Below are positions 25,230-35,729 of a DNA stretch of 64,000 nucleotides, piece after piece (the first letter of the stretch is position 1; every line of letters begins with the position of its first letter). The notes under the pieces were generated by a model. The model was not told where the DNA came from. It ran no database searches and was given only the letters and a program-made list of their open reading frames with translations. Both the position numbers and the translations under genes were made by a program. The stretch comes from Kalmusia sp. IMI 367209 (lineage: Eukaryota; Ascomycota; Dothideomycetes; Pleosporales; Didymosphaeriaceae), in assembly GCA_027946365.1 (NCBI GenBank), contig JAPEUQ010000014.1, positions 1 to 64,000 of the forward strand, in the 5' to 3' direction.

Positions 25230-25695
25230 TCAAGTCGACTCGCCGAAGGTGTTCTCACCAGAGTACCTGCAGTCTATCAACAAGCGGGTCTATTGTGCTG
25301 CAGAGAAGGTGCAACTTACGTGATGTACAAAAAGCCGTCTTCGTCCTTGTGCTCCTCGTATATCGAGGACATCAACGCTGCCGTCGGGGGAAGCACCTCG
25401 TCCACGAAGATGAAGATAGCCTTTTCGGGAGAAAGCTTGATCCTCTTGCGGATCACGTAGACGAACTGGCCTACGGTGAGATCTGCCGGTACAAGGTACT
25501 TCTTCTTGTCGATGGTCGCGATGTCCGACTTCTCGACCTTCTCGCAGATGACCTGTGCTCTGTTAGCCGCCATGTTTGCTCATAGTGGGATGTTCAGAGC
25601 TATACCGGAATGCGGTCGTTATACTTTTGGCGGATGCGCTCGGCCTCGGCCTTGCGCTTCTCGAAGGGGTGCTCGTCCTTGAACTTGGAGCGCAT
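25230..25695 (-). CDS. ATG8: Autophagy ubiquitin-like protein Atg8
   Basis: Three exons on the minus strand (25606-25695, 25320-25552, 25230-25266), separated by two 53-bp introns, encode 119 residues. The protein starts [19 protein letters not shown], the Atg8/GABARAP N-terminal helices, and continues through the ubiquitin fold with [15 protein letters not shown] and KAIFIFVDE. It ends [11 protein letters not shown]: Atg4 would remove the last three residues to expose the glycine that is joined to phosphatidylethanolamine on autophagosome membranes. An in-frame ATG 16 codons upstream (25741-25743) would give an N-terminal extension not seen in typical Atg8, so the internal ATG is preferred. 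Confidence 0.96.
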
Positions 25696-25743
25696 CTTGG
25701 TAGGATCGTTTACTGAGGATGCAGTTGGTGTCTTCTCGGACAT

Positions 25744-26839
25744 ACACGAGTGCAGAGGTTTATGCGTGGGTGGTGCGATGTGTGCGGTGTGTGGGTGGAG
25801 CAGGCGGCGAAGGTGTTGAGCAGGTCAGGTTGCGGCGGTGAGGGCGACGTTATGTAGGCAGCAAAGGCGGGGCGCAGGTGCGCAGCAGTCCCCGCTTAGT
25901 CACCGAGTAACCGGTCGCGCCTGCCAGCGCGCGCCTTCACCTCCCCAGACATCACAGAGAACAGGTGCCGGTATGAATCACTTGTAGACAGCAGCTTGTC
26001 GTCATGCACTGCACCGCCCTTTGTCTTCACGATACCCCGGTGACTCTTCGTCCCTGCTATGGCTGTGCGGCCGTGACGCCAGCCTCCGAACCCCGAACGT
26101 AGTCACTTGCTCAGCTACTCGTGACCCGTCGGCCTTTTGACTCATTCGAACGTTAATATATAGGGAGCACCTCTATCTAGCTCTTGTGCACGGGCTAGGT
26201 GACAGTAGGGTGTACTTGCGCCGTTTGCTCTGCGCAAGGACTTGTGCTTGCCTTCGCTGCTTCAGTGAACAAGACACATTTGCTGGCATATCACATGGTT
26301 CCAGCTCTACCTAAAGCTCCACCTAGATGTGCTAGCCAGCGAGTCTTGGGTCTGTATCTCGAAGCAGCCTTGAAATGGATCTCTCTCTCGCTTGTTGGGC
26401 TTCTTCAGCAGCACCAGGTACAGAGGGTGAGCGTGCCACCTCACTACTTACAGACTGCTTGCCATAGGGCTGTCTTTACTTGAAACCTCTATAGCTACAA
26501 CCTCTACAAGTACACCAAGATGCCTCAGCCATGACGTTCGACACATGGGCAGAACGTCTGCACTCTGCTTGGACTGTAGCACGACGAATCCTGGGGTCCA
26601 CTTACATAAGCCATTGCTCTTCCACGTGATTCGGCGCCCCTCGGTGGGAATTAGAGCTCCATGTTCCGACCGTGGTGTGATGCGCCGACAACTTTTGAAC
26701 ATCCATTTCTCTCACCACAACGCCCAAAATAGCAAGAGCCACTTCACAAATAGAAGGCGCGCCCCTAGTTCCTTCTGCCTTCATGGGTTTATCGTAGCTT
26801 CCTCGCCTCACTCGCCCGCAATTGCAGCCAATCTTCACC
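25744..26839. other. Intergenic between divergent ATG8 and HEM13
   Basis: A shared upstream region of two divergently transcribed genes. No coding frame is convincing; the 94-codon frame at 26199-26483 lacks any recognisable domain. I see no clear regulatory motif beyond scattered short boxes. Confidence 0.45.
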
Positions 26840-28192
26840 ATGTCCTCTCTCCGACCATCCTCTCGCCTTGTTCGCGAGTTTCCACCGAGCTGCGCACCGC
26901 GTGCCCTGCACCCGCACTTCTTTACGTCAAGATCAGCACTGCGTCCGAATTTCTTTACTTCGAGACAAATAGCTCAGTCGAGGAGATGCATGTCGGATGG
27001 GCCTCCTAAGCCAAAAGTAGATCCATTGGAGGAATGGAGGAACCCCAAGCCCAGCAAATGGCCGAACAGGATACGACTGCTATTGCTGCCCTTCATCGGA
27101 GCTATAGTTTATTCAATGGTAGTGCTCCAGATACGCGTCTCTGAACAGCATGTCTGATTACATCCATAGGCCACAGACAAAACAGTCTACCAGACCGAAC
27201 CCCCGTCCATTGCCGAGAAAGACTCCATACTCAAGCGTGAGAACGGTGTCTCCGAACAATCGCCCATGCGCCTGCGCATGGAACAGTTCATCAAGCAGCA
27301 CCAAAAGGAGATCGTCGCTGAGCTCGAAAAAGTTGATGGAAACAAGTTCATCGTAGACTCGTGGCAACGGCCTGAGGGTGGAGGAGGCATAAGTTGCGTG
27401 CTGCAAGACGGCAACGTATTCGAAAAGGCAGGCGTAAATATCTCGGTGGTATATGGGCGCCTGCCGAAACCGGCTATCGCGAAGATGCGTGCGAATCATA
27501 AAGCGCTGGACCCTACCGTGGAATCTCTTGAATTCTTCGCGAGTGGACTCAGCATGGTCTTGCACCCAAAGAACCCGAACGCACCGACCGTGCACCTCAA
27601 CTATCGCTACTTCGAGACCGCCGACGAGCAAGGCAATACCAATGCGTGGTGGTACGGCGGCGGCTGCGATCTTACTCCCTCGTACCTGTACGACGAAGAT
27701 GCGATCCACTTCCACAATAAGATCAAGCAGGCATGCGACAAGCATGACAAGGAATATTATCCGCGCTTCAAGAAATGGTGCGACGAGTACTTCAACAACA
27801 AGCATAGAGGCGAGACGCGCGGTGTCGGCGGCATATTCTTTGACGACCTCGACGAAACGGAGAAGGATCAGGAGCAGCTCTTCGCTTTCGTGCAAGATTG
27901 CTTGTCCGCTTTTCTACCCTCGTACATACCTATCATCAATCGGAGGAAAGATATGCCTTTTACTGAAGCACAGAAGCAGTGGCAACAGCTTCGAAGAGGA
28001 CGATATGTGGAGTTCAACCTGGTGCACGACCGTGGCACGGCATTTGGTCTGAACACACCAGGCTCAAGAGTGGAGAGTATTCTGATGAGCTTGCCGCTCA
28101 CAGCTAGATGGCAGTACATGCATGAACCCGAAAAAGGCAGCAGGGAAGAAAGGCTATTGGATGTACTCAAGAAGCCAAAAGAGTGGGTGTAA
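26840..28192 (+). CDS. HEM13: Coproporphyrinogen III oxidase (haem biosynthesis)
   Basis: Exons 26840-27118 and 27170-28192 flank a 51-bp GTAGTG...CATAG intron and give 433 residues. The N-terminus is Arg/Ser-rich with no early acids, like a mitochondrial presequence, followed by a hydrophobic stretch ([16 protein letters not shown], about 78-93). The conserved oxygen-dependent CPOX core follows: [32 protein letters not shown], then [12 protein letters not shown] and [18 protein letters not shown]. The enzyme decarboxylates coproporphyrinogen III to protoporphyrinogen IX. In yeast Hem13 is cytosolic; the presequence-like N-terminus here suggests a mitochondrial form, which is inference. Confidence 0.95.
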
Positions 28193-28739
28193 ATATGTAC
28201 CATTATATGTAGAGTATACGATTAAAATCCTCGAAGAGAATAGCAGCAAATTTCGGCCCAAAATTTCCAGGTTGCTCCAGATGAACGTGTCGCTTGTAGG
28301 GTTTGGCGGTGGGTATGCCTCCAATTAGGACCCAAGCTTTTTAAGGTTGGAACGTAAGGCAACCATGCACACGACATTTGCTTACAAACATTTCTAGAAT
28401 TGTTGTGAATCCACTGATATGGTTTGCATGACTTCGCCCGCTCACAAGATCGTTCGGACGAAACTGCTCCGGGCGAAATGAGACCATTACCATGTGTAGC
28501 TAGCCATCCGACCACGCACTTCGACTACCAACACTCAGGTAGAAAGCCTCTATGATGGGCCGAAGTCGTGCGAGAAAGAGATCATTACAAAATGAGTAGA
28601 GCATTAAATAGATTGGACCTTTGTCTCCACGTTCAGATAAATACCTCCATGATCGCCTCAAACGCCATACCATCACCACAGTCAAAATCGGTCTTCGCAA
28701 ATCTTATTTATCATCAAAGACTACCTTGAACATCAAAAG
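28193..28739. other. Intergenic, nothing recognisable
   Basis: HEM13 3' flank followed by the promoter of the secreted SnoaL-like gene. No supported coding frame. Confidence 0.45.
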
Positions 28740-29285
28740 ATGAAGCTCTCCAAATCCCTCTCCTTCACTACCATCCTTTTCAGCGCAACCCACGCCACCC
28801 CAAATCCAGGCTCTTCTGCAGCTCTGACCCCCCGGGAGTCCATCGTCGACACCCTCCTCACTTTCTACCGATCTCTCGACGTAAAAAGCGAATCACTTTT
28901 CCGCTCCGTCACCACCAGCGACTTGATCTTTGATGGTACGGCCTTCGCCTCTATCGGCGTCGGCGCCCCCGAGCCTATGGTCAGTCAGGACATCATTGCG
29001 CCTGCACTCATCGCCTCTCTAAACATGACCACATCCCACAATCTTGTCAATTTCCAGGTCCAGATCGATGATCAGTACGCGAATATCACGGCGTATGTGC
29101 TTGCGTATCATTGGAAATTGTTGGAGGAGCCGCGGCAGAATCCATTGAATAATTACTTGATGAGTAATTGGGTGGAGGGAAATGTTAGGAGGGAGAATGA
29201 TACATGGAAGCTGGAGAAGGTAAAGCTAAAACCTTTCTTTCAGAGTGGGAATATTGAGGTCATGGGGTTGAAGCAGAACAATTAG
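28740..29285 (+). CDS. Secreted SnoaL/NTF2-fold-like protein, unknown function
   Basis: A single 181-residue exon. Residues 1-19 are a signal peptide, and the mature part starts TPNPG. The sequence ESIVDTLLTFYRSLDVKS, the repeated FDG/IGV turns and the late W-x-EGNVRRENDTWKLEKVKL segment match the helix-then-sheet pattern of SnoaL-like NTF2-fold proteins. In bacteria such folds act in polyketide cyclisation or as small binding proteins. Fungal secreted versions are common but mostly uncharacterised. N-glycosylation sites (NMTTS, NITA, NDTW) fit secretion. It has only short leader sequence upstream and no intron. Confidence 0.65.
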   Translation: MKLSKSLSFTTILFSATHATPNPGSSAALTPRESIVDTLLTFYRSLDVKSESLFRSVTTSDLIFDGTAFASIGVGAPEPMVSQDIIAPALIASLNMTTSHNLVNFQVQIDDQYANITAYVLAYHWKLLEEPRQNPLNNYLMSNWVEGNVRRENDTWKLEKVKLKPFFQSGNIEVMGLKQNN

Positions 29286-29383
29286 GGAGGGGTACAACAT
29301 GTGAGCCCATGCCGTGGGCAAGCTCATTGGGTATATGCCTGCAACACAGTCGAGTTAGCACAGCTGATTTTGCCTCCAACCTA

Positions 29384-30757
29384 TCATGCTACGTACCGTA
29401 TCAGTGACCTGTCGTCAATATCGACGTTCGGATGTAATTTTTTCTGGTAGTCCTTTCGCTGGTAGTACTCGGCCATCCATCTTTCAATCGTGGCTTGTTT
29501 CCCATAGGCATTGTCTCGATCCCACTGCCATTGCCGTTCCATCTCCTCGGACTCGTTCGTATCAATACCCTTCTTACCAGAATCTTGTTCCTTGAGTTTC
29601 CTCTTTATCTTTCGTACGACCTTGTGGTACCATGGTTTGTAGTCCATGTGCAAAAGCTCATCCGAAAATTCGTTGTTGTCCTCGAAGAGAGCGTACGAGA
29701 AGGTTTTTTCGTAAAGCTTATGCTTGAAAATGACCTCATCACCTAGAACTATAGGTGTCACGCAGTTTTCGAGGACCTCAAAAACAGATGACACAATAGA
29801 CCCATCGGGCAAGGTCACTTCAGTGTTCACTTGCCCAACCGTAGGTTTGCGCTCTCCAGAGGGAAAAGACATCCAGCCTCGGTGGTCTTCAGACGTCTTC
29901 ACCTCCAGCGCATTTTTAGTTGCCCATTCCAAGTCCATTACGTTGCAATTTGAGCCAGTATCGAGGAGTGCGCCGACTACAAGCCTTCTATCGAGTGCGA
30001 CGCTAAGCCGCTCAGACTTGTGCCCGATGAAGTTGAATGACATACCTGCGGTGAGTCGGGGGAACACACAAGGCTTAAATCGGTGCATAAAATTCGTCAA
30101 TGTTTTAGTGCCCTTCAGGAACTGCTTGCCGAGCAGGAGGTCGAAAGGAAAATTGCGCACAACGCGGGCTAGAATCGTACATGATTTTCCAGGTTCATCC
30201 GCAAAAGACACGTCTAGTTCGACCACGCCGTGAGAAAGCAGTGTACTTTTGTCGCCAAGTCTTAGCTGCAGTGTCTCGTTGCTCCTTATTGTGACTGTTT
30301 GGCATCTTCGAACGTAGTCCTTGTCTACGATGTTGTGGCAGGATCCAGTATCGCCGAATGCGTCCAAAGGATCTCCGTTCACCACCATGCTTATACCAGA
30401 TCGTCTACATCCGGATTTAGTAGTGTCTCCAGTTCCAACGTATGTTTGAGGTTCAGCGCAGCTTGTCCAAGATGGCCTTCCACGCGCTCTTCTGAAACCA
30501 TTGATGCGAGGGAGTAATCGAGAGCTCCACCACTCGATAAATTCGTTTACCTCTTTCCAGCGACGCAAATCTTGACATCTATCACGTCTTTGCCATGGGA
30601 GAGGCGCCCGACCACGTCGAAAGCTCATTTTTCTTCTGCTAAGTGAATTGTTTGACCTCCGAAGAAATGTTAACCGCCGAGGCCGCGACAGGCTACTCAT
30701 CCCAGAGCATGTCGAGCGTTGTTGCTGCCATAGATCACCTTGTACAGACTTCAGCAC
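29384..30757 (-). CDS. Protein with two tandem retropepsin-like aspartyl protease domains
   Basis: This open frame has no intron. The first true ATG is at 30700, giving about 438 residues; the frame extends a little further upstream without ATG. The N-terminal ~100 residues are Arg-rich and low complexity. Two copies of a retropepsin-like half-fold follow. The first has FGDTGSCHNIVD and, downstream, DLLLGKQFL. The second has ALLDTGSNCNVMD and PIVLGDEV. Each thus has the Asp-Thr-Gly active-site loop and the later hydrophobic-Leu-Gly motif. The C-terminus is rich in Lys, Asp and Gln. Retropepsins normally dimerise, whereas two domains in one chain could pair internally. Likely origin is a domesticated gag-pol protease, which is inference; no reverse transcriptase or integrase is adjacent. 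Confidence 0.62.
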   Translation of the reverse strand: MLKSVQGDLWQQQRSTCSGMSSLSRPRRLTFLRRSNNSLSRRKMSFRRGRAPLPWQRRDRCQDLRRWKEVNEFIEWWSSRLLPRINGFRRARGRPSWTSCAEPQTYVGTGDTTKSGCRRSGISMVVNGDPLDAFGDTGSCHNIVDKDYVRRCQTVTIRSNETLQLRLGDKSTLLSHGVVELDVSFADEPGKSCTILARVVRNFPFDLLLGKQFLKGTKTLTNFMHRFKPCVFPRLTAGMSFNFIGHKSERLSVALDRRLVVGALLDTGSNCNVMDLEWATKNALEVKTSEDHRGWMSFPSGERKPTVGQVNTEVTLPDGSIVSSVFEVLENCVTPIVLGDEVIFKHKLYEKTFSYALFEDNNEFSDELLHMDYKPWYHKVVRKIKRKLKEQDSGKKGIDTNESEEMERQWQWDRDNAYGKQATIERWMAEYYQRKDYQKKLHPNVDIDDRSLIRYVA

Positions 30758-31213
30758 TGACGTCAGTTAACCTGTCCTGTGACTAGATCTTACAATACTA
30801 GGACGAAAATACAGAAATCTATATAGAATAAATACCCTAGGATACACACAGTACAGTCTCCAAATATCAATGTGGGACTGTATCCAGGGATGAAGAGGTG
30901 AATATGACACTCACGATCTGAGATGGCTCCAGCACCGAGCCTAATGATTGAGTCGTTAAAACGTCATTGCAGGCCATAACTATTCTGGACTTTTAGGCCC
31001 TTTAAGGAATGCAACAAAGTATGTATCCAGAGATATATATCAAGTCAAAAAAATGACATTAATGAGTACGCACATCAGTTGTGGACACGCCAGATAAAGC
31101 ACGTCAGCCTAGACCGGTGAGCGGGTGAACGACAGGCTGACACGTTCAGCCTCGCAGCCTCATTGTGCGAGAATAAACTAGCCCTCGGATTGAGTATCAA
31201 TAACGGCATCACA
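30758..31213. other. Intergenic between divergent genes
   Basis: Upstream of the retropepsin-like gene and of the DUF6594 gene. No coding frame or clear motif was found. Confidence 0.45.
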
Positions 31214-32289
31214 ATGGGCGATTCCGTATTGTCAAAACAGGGTCGAGTTCAAGACCCGGAACGTCTCGAGGGTATTCCGTTACTTTCTTCGTTCATCGCA
31301 TCAGATGAGGACGCCGCGATTTTCCGTGGGTTCACTCGCCTCGGCGCACGCAATCTTCTGCATCTACAAAACCACCTCAATGAATTAGAAACTAAACTCG
31401 ATGATTTAGATAAGCATGACGTTTCCGAGGCTCCAGGGAATCTGTCACTGCGAAGAGGAGCTAAAGCGTACGACACGCTTCGAGATGGAGCACTTGAATA
31501 CGAGGCATGGGTACGCAGAGAACCCGAAGGCCAGCGCGGCATGTTGAGTCCTGAAATGGAGTTTCCTAAGGCCTGTTATGAGCGAGTTAGATTGCATCAA
31601 GAGATATCAAGTGTTCTGCATCAGTACCGTACGGCGTCGAAACCTTACGTCAAAGGACTCAACTAACAAGACTATAGGTCAGGCACTGATCGATGAGCAG
31701 CAAATTCAATCATTATCGAAACCATCACGAAGCGCCTTATCGATCTTCAAAGAATACTAAACTACCGGTGGTGACATCTTGATTGGACACGATAAGAAGG
31801 TCATCCAACAAGAAAATGATCTCATCACTCTCTCTGCGCCTGCTGATAATGACAGCTTGAGTAGGATAGTGCGGTCCACATGCGGATATTGTTTGCAGGT
31901 AAGCACTCTCATTGTTCTGCAAGAATTGCAGTCACTTATTTGGAACTCAGTCCCGCAAGGCATCAGTACTCTATCATCACCCAGATATCTTCTACTTCCC
32001 ACCGCGGCGAGTACAAATAATGAGCTATATCATTACGGCCATTCTTTGTGGAATTCTGCTCGTGGGCGCTATGGTCTCCCTCTCCCTCCTCGACGAGCAT
32101 TCTTGGAAGCTAAGGATTGCCCTTGTAGCACTGTTCACTTTTTTGTTTGCGACATTTGTGGCGTTGTTGTCGAATGCGAAACGAGCAGAAGTTTTTGGGA
32201 GTACCGCGGCGTATGCGGCGGTTCTCGTTGTGTATGTGAGTTCTGGGTTTGGAGCAGGTGGAAGAAGTGATGGAGGTAACAGAGCGTGA
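31214..32289 (+). pseudogene. DUF6594-family membrane protein, probably broken
   Basis: The N-terminal part (exon 31214-31628) has the family pattern IPLLSSFIASDEDAAIFRGF then ARNLLHLQNHLNELE. After a 49-bp intron (31629-31677, with a CTAAC branch site) the frame reads QALIDEQQIQSLSKPSRSA and KEY, hits TAA at 31758-31760 and continues in the same frame with TGGDILIG. Another break lies near 31900, where the frame must shift to reach HHPDIFYFPPRR. Two to three membrane helices (about 32020-32250) and a FGSTAAYAAVLVVYV segment end the protein, as usual in the family, whose function is unknown. No intron arrangement I tried removes both the stop and the shift. Confidence 0.65.
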
Positions 32290-32556
32290 AACTTTGGATA
32301 CAAGAGCCGCTTGGAGTGCAGACATTTTCATCAAGAATACATACCTAAGAGATAATCCATGTAAGAAAGCTTGAAATTTTTATTCAAACGAAAGCTATGC
32401 AGAGAAGTAAAATATATACAGGAGAAGTGAAAAGCACTATCCCAACCATTGTTGACCACCTAGCCCTTGAAATCGAACTACCAAATCGAGCCGCATTGTA
32501 AAAGGAGGTATCTTAAGACATACCGTCATGTCCTGCAGCTGTACCCTAAAGCCGAC

Positions 32557-33360
32557 TTAGAAGTCGCGCGGGTGCTCACGGCCAAGGCCGAATATGCTAC
32601 GCTTGACGAAAGCAAGGAATTTTGCCGAAGTAGAGAACAAAGCCGGACCCGGAATCTCGTAGTTCGAGGCATCACTGTAGATGTCAACCTTGATACCAGC
32701 CTCGTCAGCTGTGTATAGCTTGTCGGCAGCCGTAGTCGTAGGGCTTGCGGAGCCTCCACCAGTGACCTCAATGTTGATGCACTTGGGGTAGTTCTGAGCA
32801 CCGTTCTCCTGGCCCGCAGAGTGCAGAGCAATGATCTCATGGCGCAAAACGTACTGACCATCAGCAATACTGGTAGGAATAGTGACCGTCCATGTTTGGT
32901 TGTTCGCAATGAGCTTGTCGGTAGCCCACTGGTCGCCGTCTATGCCGGCTTCGTCAATCTTGAAGAACTGCAAGTCACTTGACTTGGATGCGGTCGCATC
33001 ATCAACTTTCGCAAGATAATCAAGGACAGGGCCCTTATGCGAATCAGGCCAGGTAGTCCACTGAATATCGATCTTGCCTCCGGCCTTGACTTGGGCGACT
33101 TTCGCTCCGGCAGTGGCGTCTTTGTGGCAAGCGATCTTCGTGGCATCGCCGTACATATCCGGGCTGACGAAACCATTGTCGAGACACTCGGGGCAAGACC
33201 ACTCGATGACCTCAGGGGCGGGATTCTGGTACTGAAAGCTAGGATCGTAGGAGGTATAAGCAGTGCCGTCAACAGTGATGGCGGCTAAGTGACCGTGAGC
33301 GGAAACGGTCGTAGCCAATGCTCCAATTAGAGCCACAGCCTGGATTTTGACGGAAGACAT
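32557..33360 (-). CDS. AA9 lytic polysaccharide monooxygenase (formerly GH61)
   Basis: A single exon encodes 267 residues. Signal peptide cleavage after Ala21 exposes His22, the N-terminal copper-brace histidine (sequence AHGHLAAITVDG). The second brace histidine lies in WPDSHKGPVLDYLA. VLRHEIIALHSA and YPKCINIEVTGGG follow, and the domain closes with NYEIPGPALF. About 25 extra residues at the C-terminus are basic and match no carbohydrate-binding module. AA9 enzymes oxidatively cleave cellulose or xyloglucan outside the cell using copper. It is a standard component of plant-degrading secretomes. Cysteines sit at the usual disulfide positions. Confidence 0.93.
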   Translation of the reverse strand: MSSVKIQAVALIGALATTVSAHGHLAAITVDGTAYTSYDPSFQYQNPAPEVIEWSCPECLDNGFVSPDMYGDATKIACHKDATAGAKVAQVKAGGKIDIQWTTWPDSHKGPVLDYLAKVDDATASKSSDLQFFKIDEAGIDGDQWATDKLIANNQTWTVTIPTSIADGQYVLRHEIIALHSAGQENGAQNYPKCINIEVTGGGSASPTTTAADKLYTADEAGIKVDIYSDASNYEIPGPALFSTSAKFLAFVKRSIFGLGREHPRDF

Positions 33361-34652
33361 TGCAAAGAATCTCAGGGTTTGAGATGTGCGGTATCAACGA
33401 AGGATAGTGTTAAGCTTCGAGATCAACGAAGTGTGAGCAAACAGGCTTCAGTCAATGAAGTTGTATGGAAAAGAATGAAATTGACAAAAAGACCGTGAAA
33501 GAGTGGAATACGAAGCGTTTCGATGAAATAAATGAGGGTGTACCGTACCCTCTTATATATCTATAGGTATACGTCTTAGTGTCCGCAATGCCCACTCTCA
33601 GCTCCTTGTCCCACCTTTAGATTACAAGGCTTTCTAGTATTCAGTCAACGCCGAGAGCAGGATATTACAGCTTCTGGAGCACTGATCAGCACATCTGGAT
33701 CATTGCTGTCGGTGCGCTGTCAATCAATGATAGGGCTGGGGATCATAGTCTTGTTTCGAAACCAGGGGCGTGGCAAGGGGCCTGAAGAAATGATTGGCAT
33801 CGCAGCCCCGCTTGTATGATCGACACAAGCATCAAGTTCAAGCATTAAGTCGTGGCGTACTTCAGCAAGTCTATACTCATCATAGGTCGAATTAGTCCAG
33901 GACACACAGTATGCCCCGACATTACCTCCGGTTTTCGAAGACGAAATTGGTAGACCGCGACACGATAAGTCTTCTAGATCATAACATAATTCTAACAAAG
34001 TGGAGATTGACGGCAAAGGATCACGAGGTTGGGTTGGTGTTGGCGTGCGGTGCGTATAGGCGGAGACCGCTATGCACGAATAACATGGTGTGAGTTACTA
34101 GCGTGTCCACGCGTCCTTGCCACCAAATCATCAACCTTACCTTTGCGGCGGTGCCACAGTTCTACATTGCACTCGAGAACGCCATCTTCCTCGTTTCCTT
34201 TTCATATATATCTTGCAAGGAATGGTAGCACGGATACGGTCGGCGAAACATGGTTCATTTTATCTTGCCGATCTCGTTTCATGAAAACCAGGTCAGTGGG
34301 TCGATTCAATATCGACGACACAGTGGCGCTTTGTTGACGTGTATGCAAAAAATCTCGCCTAGTATCACTCGTGGGGAATTTTCGCTACCAAGAGGAATGG
34401 GACTTGTATCCCGGTGCGTTCATCGGAACGTGTTTCAATAGGGGAGCACTGCGTCAAGGTAAGCATGAATACAAGGGCGTACGCCGAGAAGCATGATCAA
34501 ATCAATCGCCTTCTGCCTAGATATAATAGTAAATAGGATTATGTCTTCGACGTTACATAGACTTTCTATTAAAGTATGACGGCATTTCGCCTCGAACTTG
34601 TTGCTTCCCAGGAGTATGATGAGCGCTCATTTCAAGTATTCCGAGCAGTCCG
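33361..34652. other. Intergenic; LPMO promoter at left, otherwise nothing recognisable
   Basis: The LPMO promoter has a TATA-like tract and a dyad, listed separately. The remainder holds only short overlapping frames; the 98-codon minus frame at 33720-34016 has no known domain. Confidence 0.45.
33534..33565 (-). promoter_or_regulatory. Dyad plus TATA-like tract upstream of the LPMO gene
   Basis: GAGGGTGTACCGTACCCTC (33534-33552) is a near-palindrome directly followed by TCTTATATATCTATA. On the minus strand the TATA tract lies about 190 bases before the LPMO start. The dyad could bind a dimeric regulator; no factor can be named. Confidence 0.35.
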
Positions 34653-35729
34653 TTATGATATTTCTGTTACTGAACAGTGGGCAACTTTGCGTTCACAAGG
34701 TCGAACAGACAACTCCTCCATACTAGCATTAAGACGAGTATAAGAAACTTGCATGTCTAGCGGGTAGTCCGACCTTCTAGAACCATCGGTTGAGGAACAA
34801 TCATCGGCTTGGATCTGCAATCCCCCCGTGGCATGATGGAAGGGGGACGCGGTTCGATCGATTTGCATGCCTGGTAGATAGCTTGAATGAACGACAGTAG
34901 AGGATTTCCTGTCGTCGATCTGGAATTTCTGCAAATCATGACTAAGTGAACTTGTGGTGCAATCAGCTTGCATTCCTGGCAAATAAACAGACTGGTCAGG
35001 GTGGTTGATAGTAGAGAGCTTTCTGGGTTCCATTCGCAAATCCCATAAAGTATCGCCAATGGAAGGTACAGTACGATCAACCTGCATGCCTAGCAAGAAT
35101 TTACTTGTGCTAGTGCGACCTATAGCAAGCGCTTGCTTTTGTTCAATACATAGTTTCCCGAAAGCATTATCAAGTGAAGTGGGAACGTTATCCAGTTGTA
35201 TATCTGGAGGTCGAATGCTTGAGTCGAGTGGTTCTACGGCTGAGTTGTGAAATCGAAACTTCCTGGAAGGACTTCCAATACCCAAGCCTGGAAGATTTGG
35301 GTCGTCACGAGAAATCCCCAACAGGGTATCGAAATCTCGATTTTGCCCAGTTCGGGATTGAGGGTCAGCTTCCTTTTGCATGCTGTAGAAGGTATTTTCA
35401 ACATGTCGTAGCGGAACAAGTGTTTCTGGGTGTCGCCAATGTGCTACACGATCGATTTGCAAGCCCGGTGGGAAGGCTGAATCTTCCACATTGTGCCAAA
35501 TTTGAGCTTGATCTTGCTGATATGTAGGCTTTTTGACCTGATCCTCCCAGTTCCGTGGATCAACATCGATCTGTATACCTGGTGGAAATCTTGAACAGTG
35601 GTCAAGCGTCTCATTCCGACTTTGCTTGCGAGAGCGAACGATAGAGTATACAAGGAATCCGATGGCAATATAGAGCAGAAAGAACCCAACGTTTAGCTGT
35701 GTGAAAGGACTTCCAAATAGTGAATCCAT
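34653..35729 (-). CDS. Single-pass membrane protein with ~38-residue PPG-x-QID repeats
   Basis: The 358-residue frame has no intron. One membrane helix spans about residues 14-30, followed by RSRK, which by the positive-inside rule puts the long tail in the cytosol. The tail carries eight copies of a short core of the form aromatic-P/L-P-G-M/I/L-Q-I/V-D at residues 48, 86, 145, 173, 211, 249, 284 and 322. Spacing is exactly 38 in five intervals and 35, 28 and 59 in the others. I know no family with this repeat. The regular spacing argues for a real, expanding protein repeat. Its neighbour at 36352 is divergent and also encodes a small membrane protein. Confidence 0.6.
   Translation of the reverse strand: MDSLFGSPFTQLNVGFFLLYIAIGFLVYSIVRSRKQSRNETLDHCSRFPPGIQIDVDPRNWEDQVKKPTYQQDQAQIWHNVEDSAFPPGLQIDRVAHWRHPETLVPLRHVENTFYSMQKEADPQSRTGQNRDFDTLLGISRDDPNLPGLGIGSPSRKFRFHNSAVEPLDSSIRPPDIQLDNVPTSLDNAFGKLCIEQKQALAIGRTSTSKFLLGMQVDRTVPSIGDTLWDLRMEPRKLSTINHPDQSVYLPGMQADCTTSSLSHDLQKFQIDDRKSSTVVHSSYLPGMQIDRTASPFHHATGGLQIQADDCSSTDGSRRSDYPLDMQVSYTRLNASMEELSVRPCERKVAHCSVTEIS

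Noticed and set aside
27158..27895. 245-codon minus-strand frame
   Set aside because: Antisense shadow of the HEM13 coding sequence.
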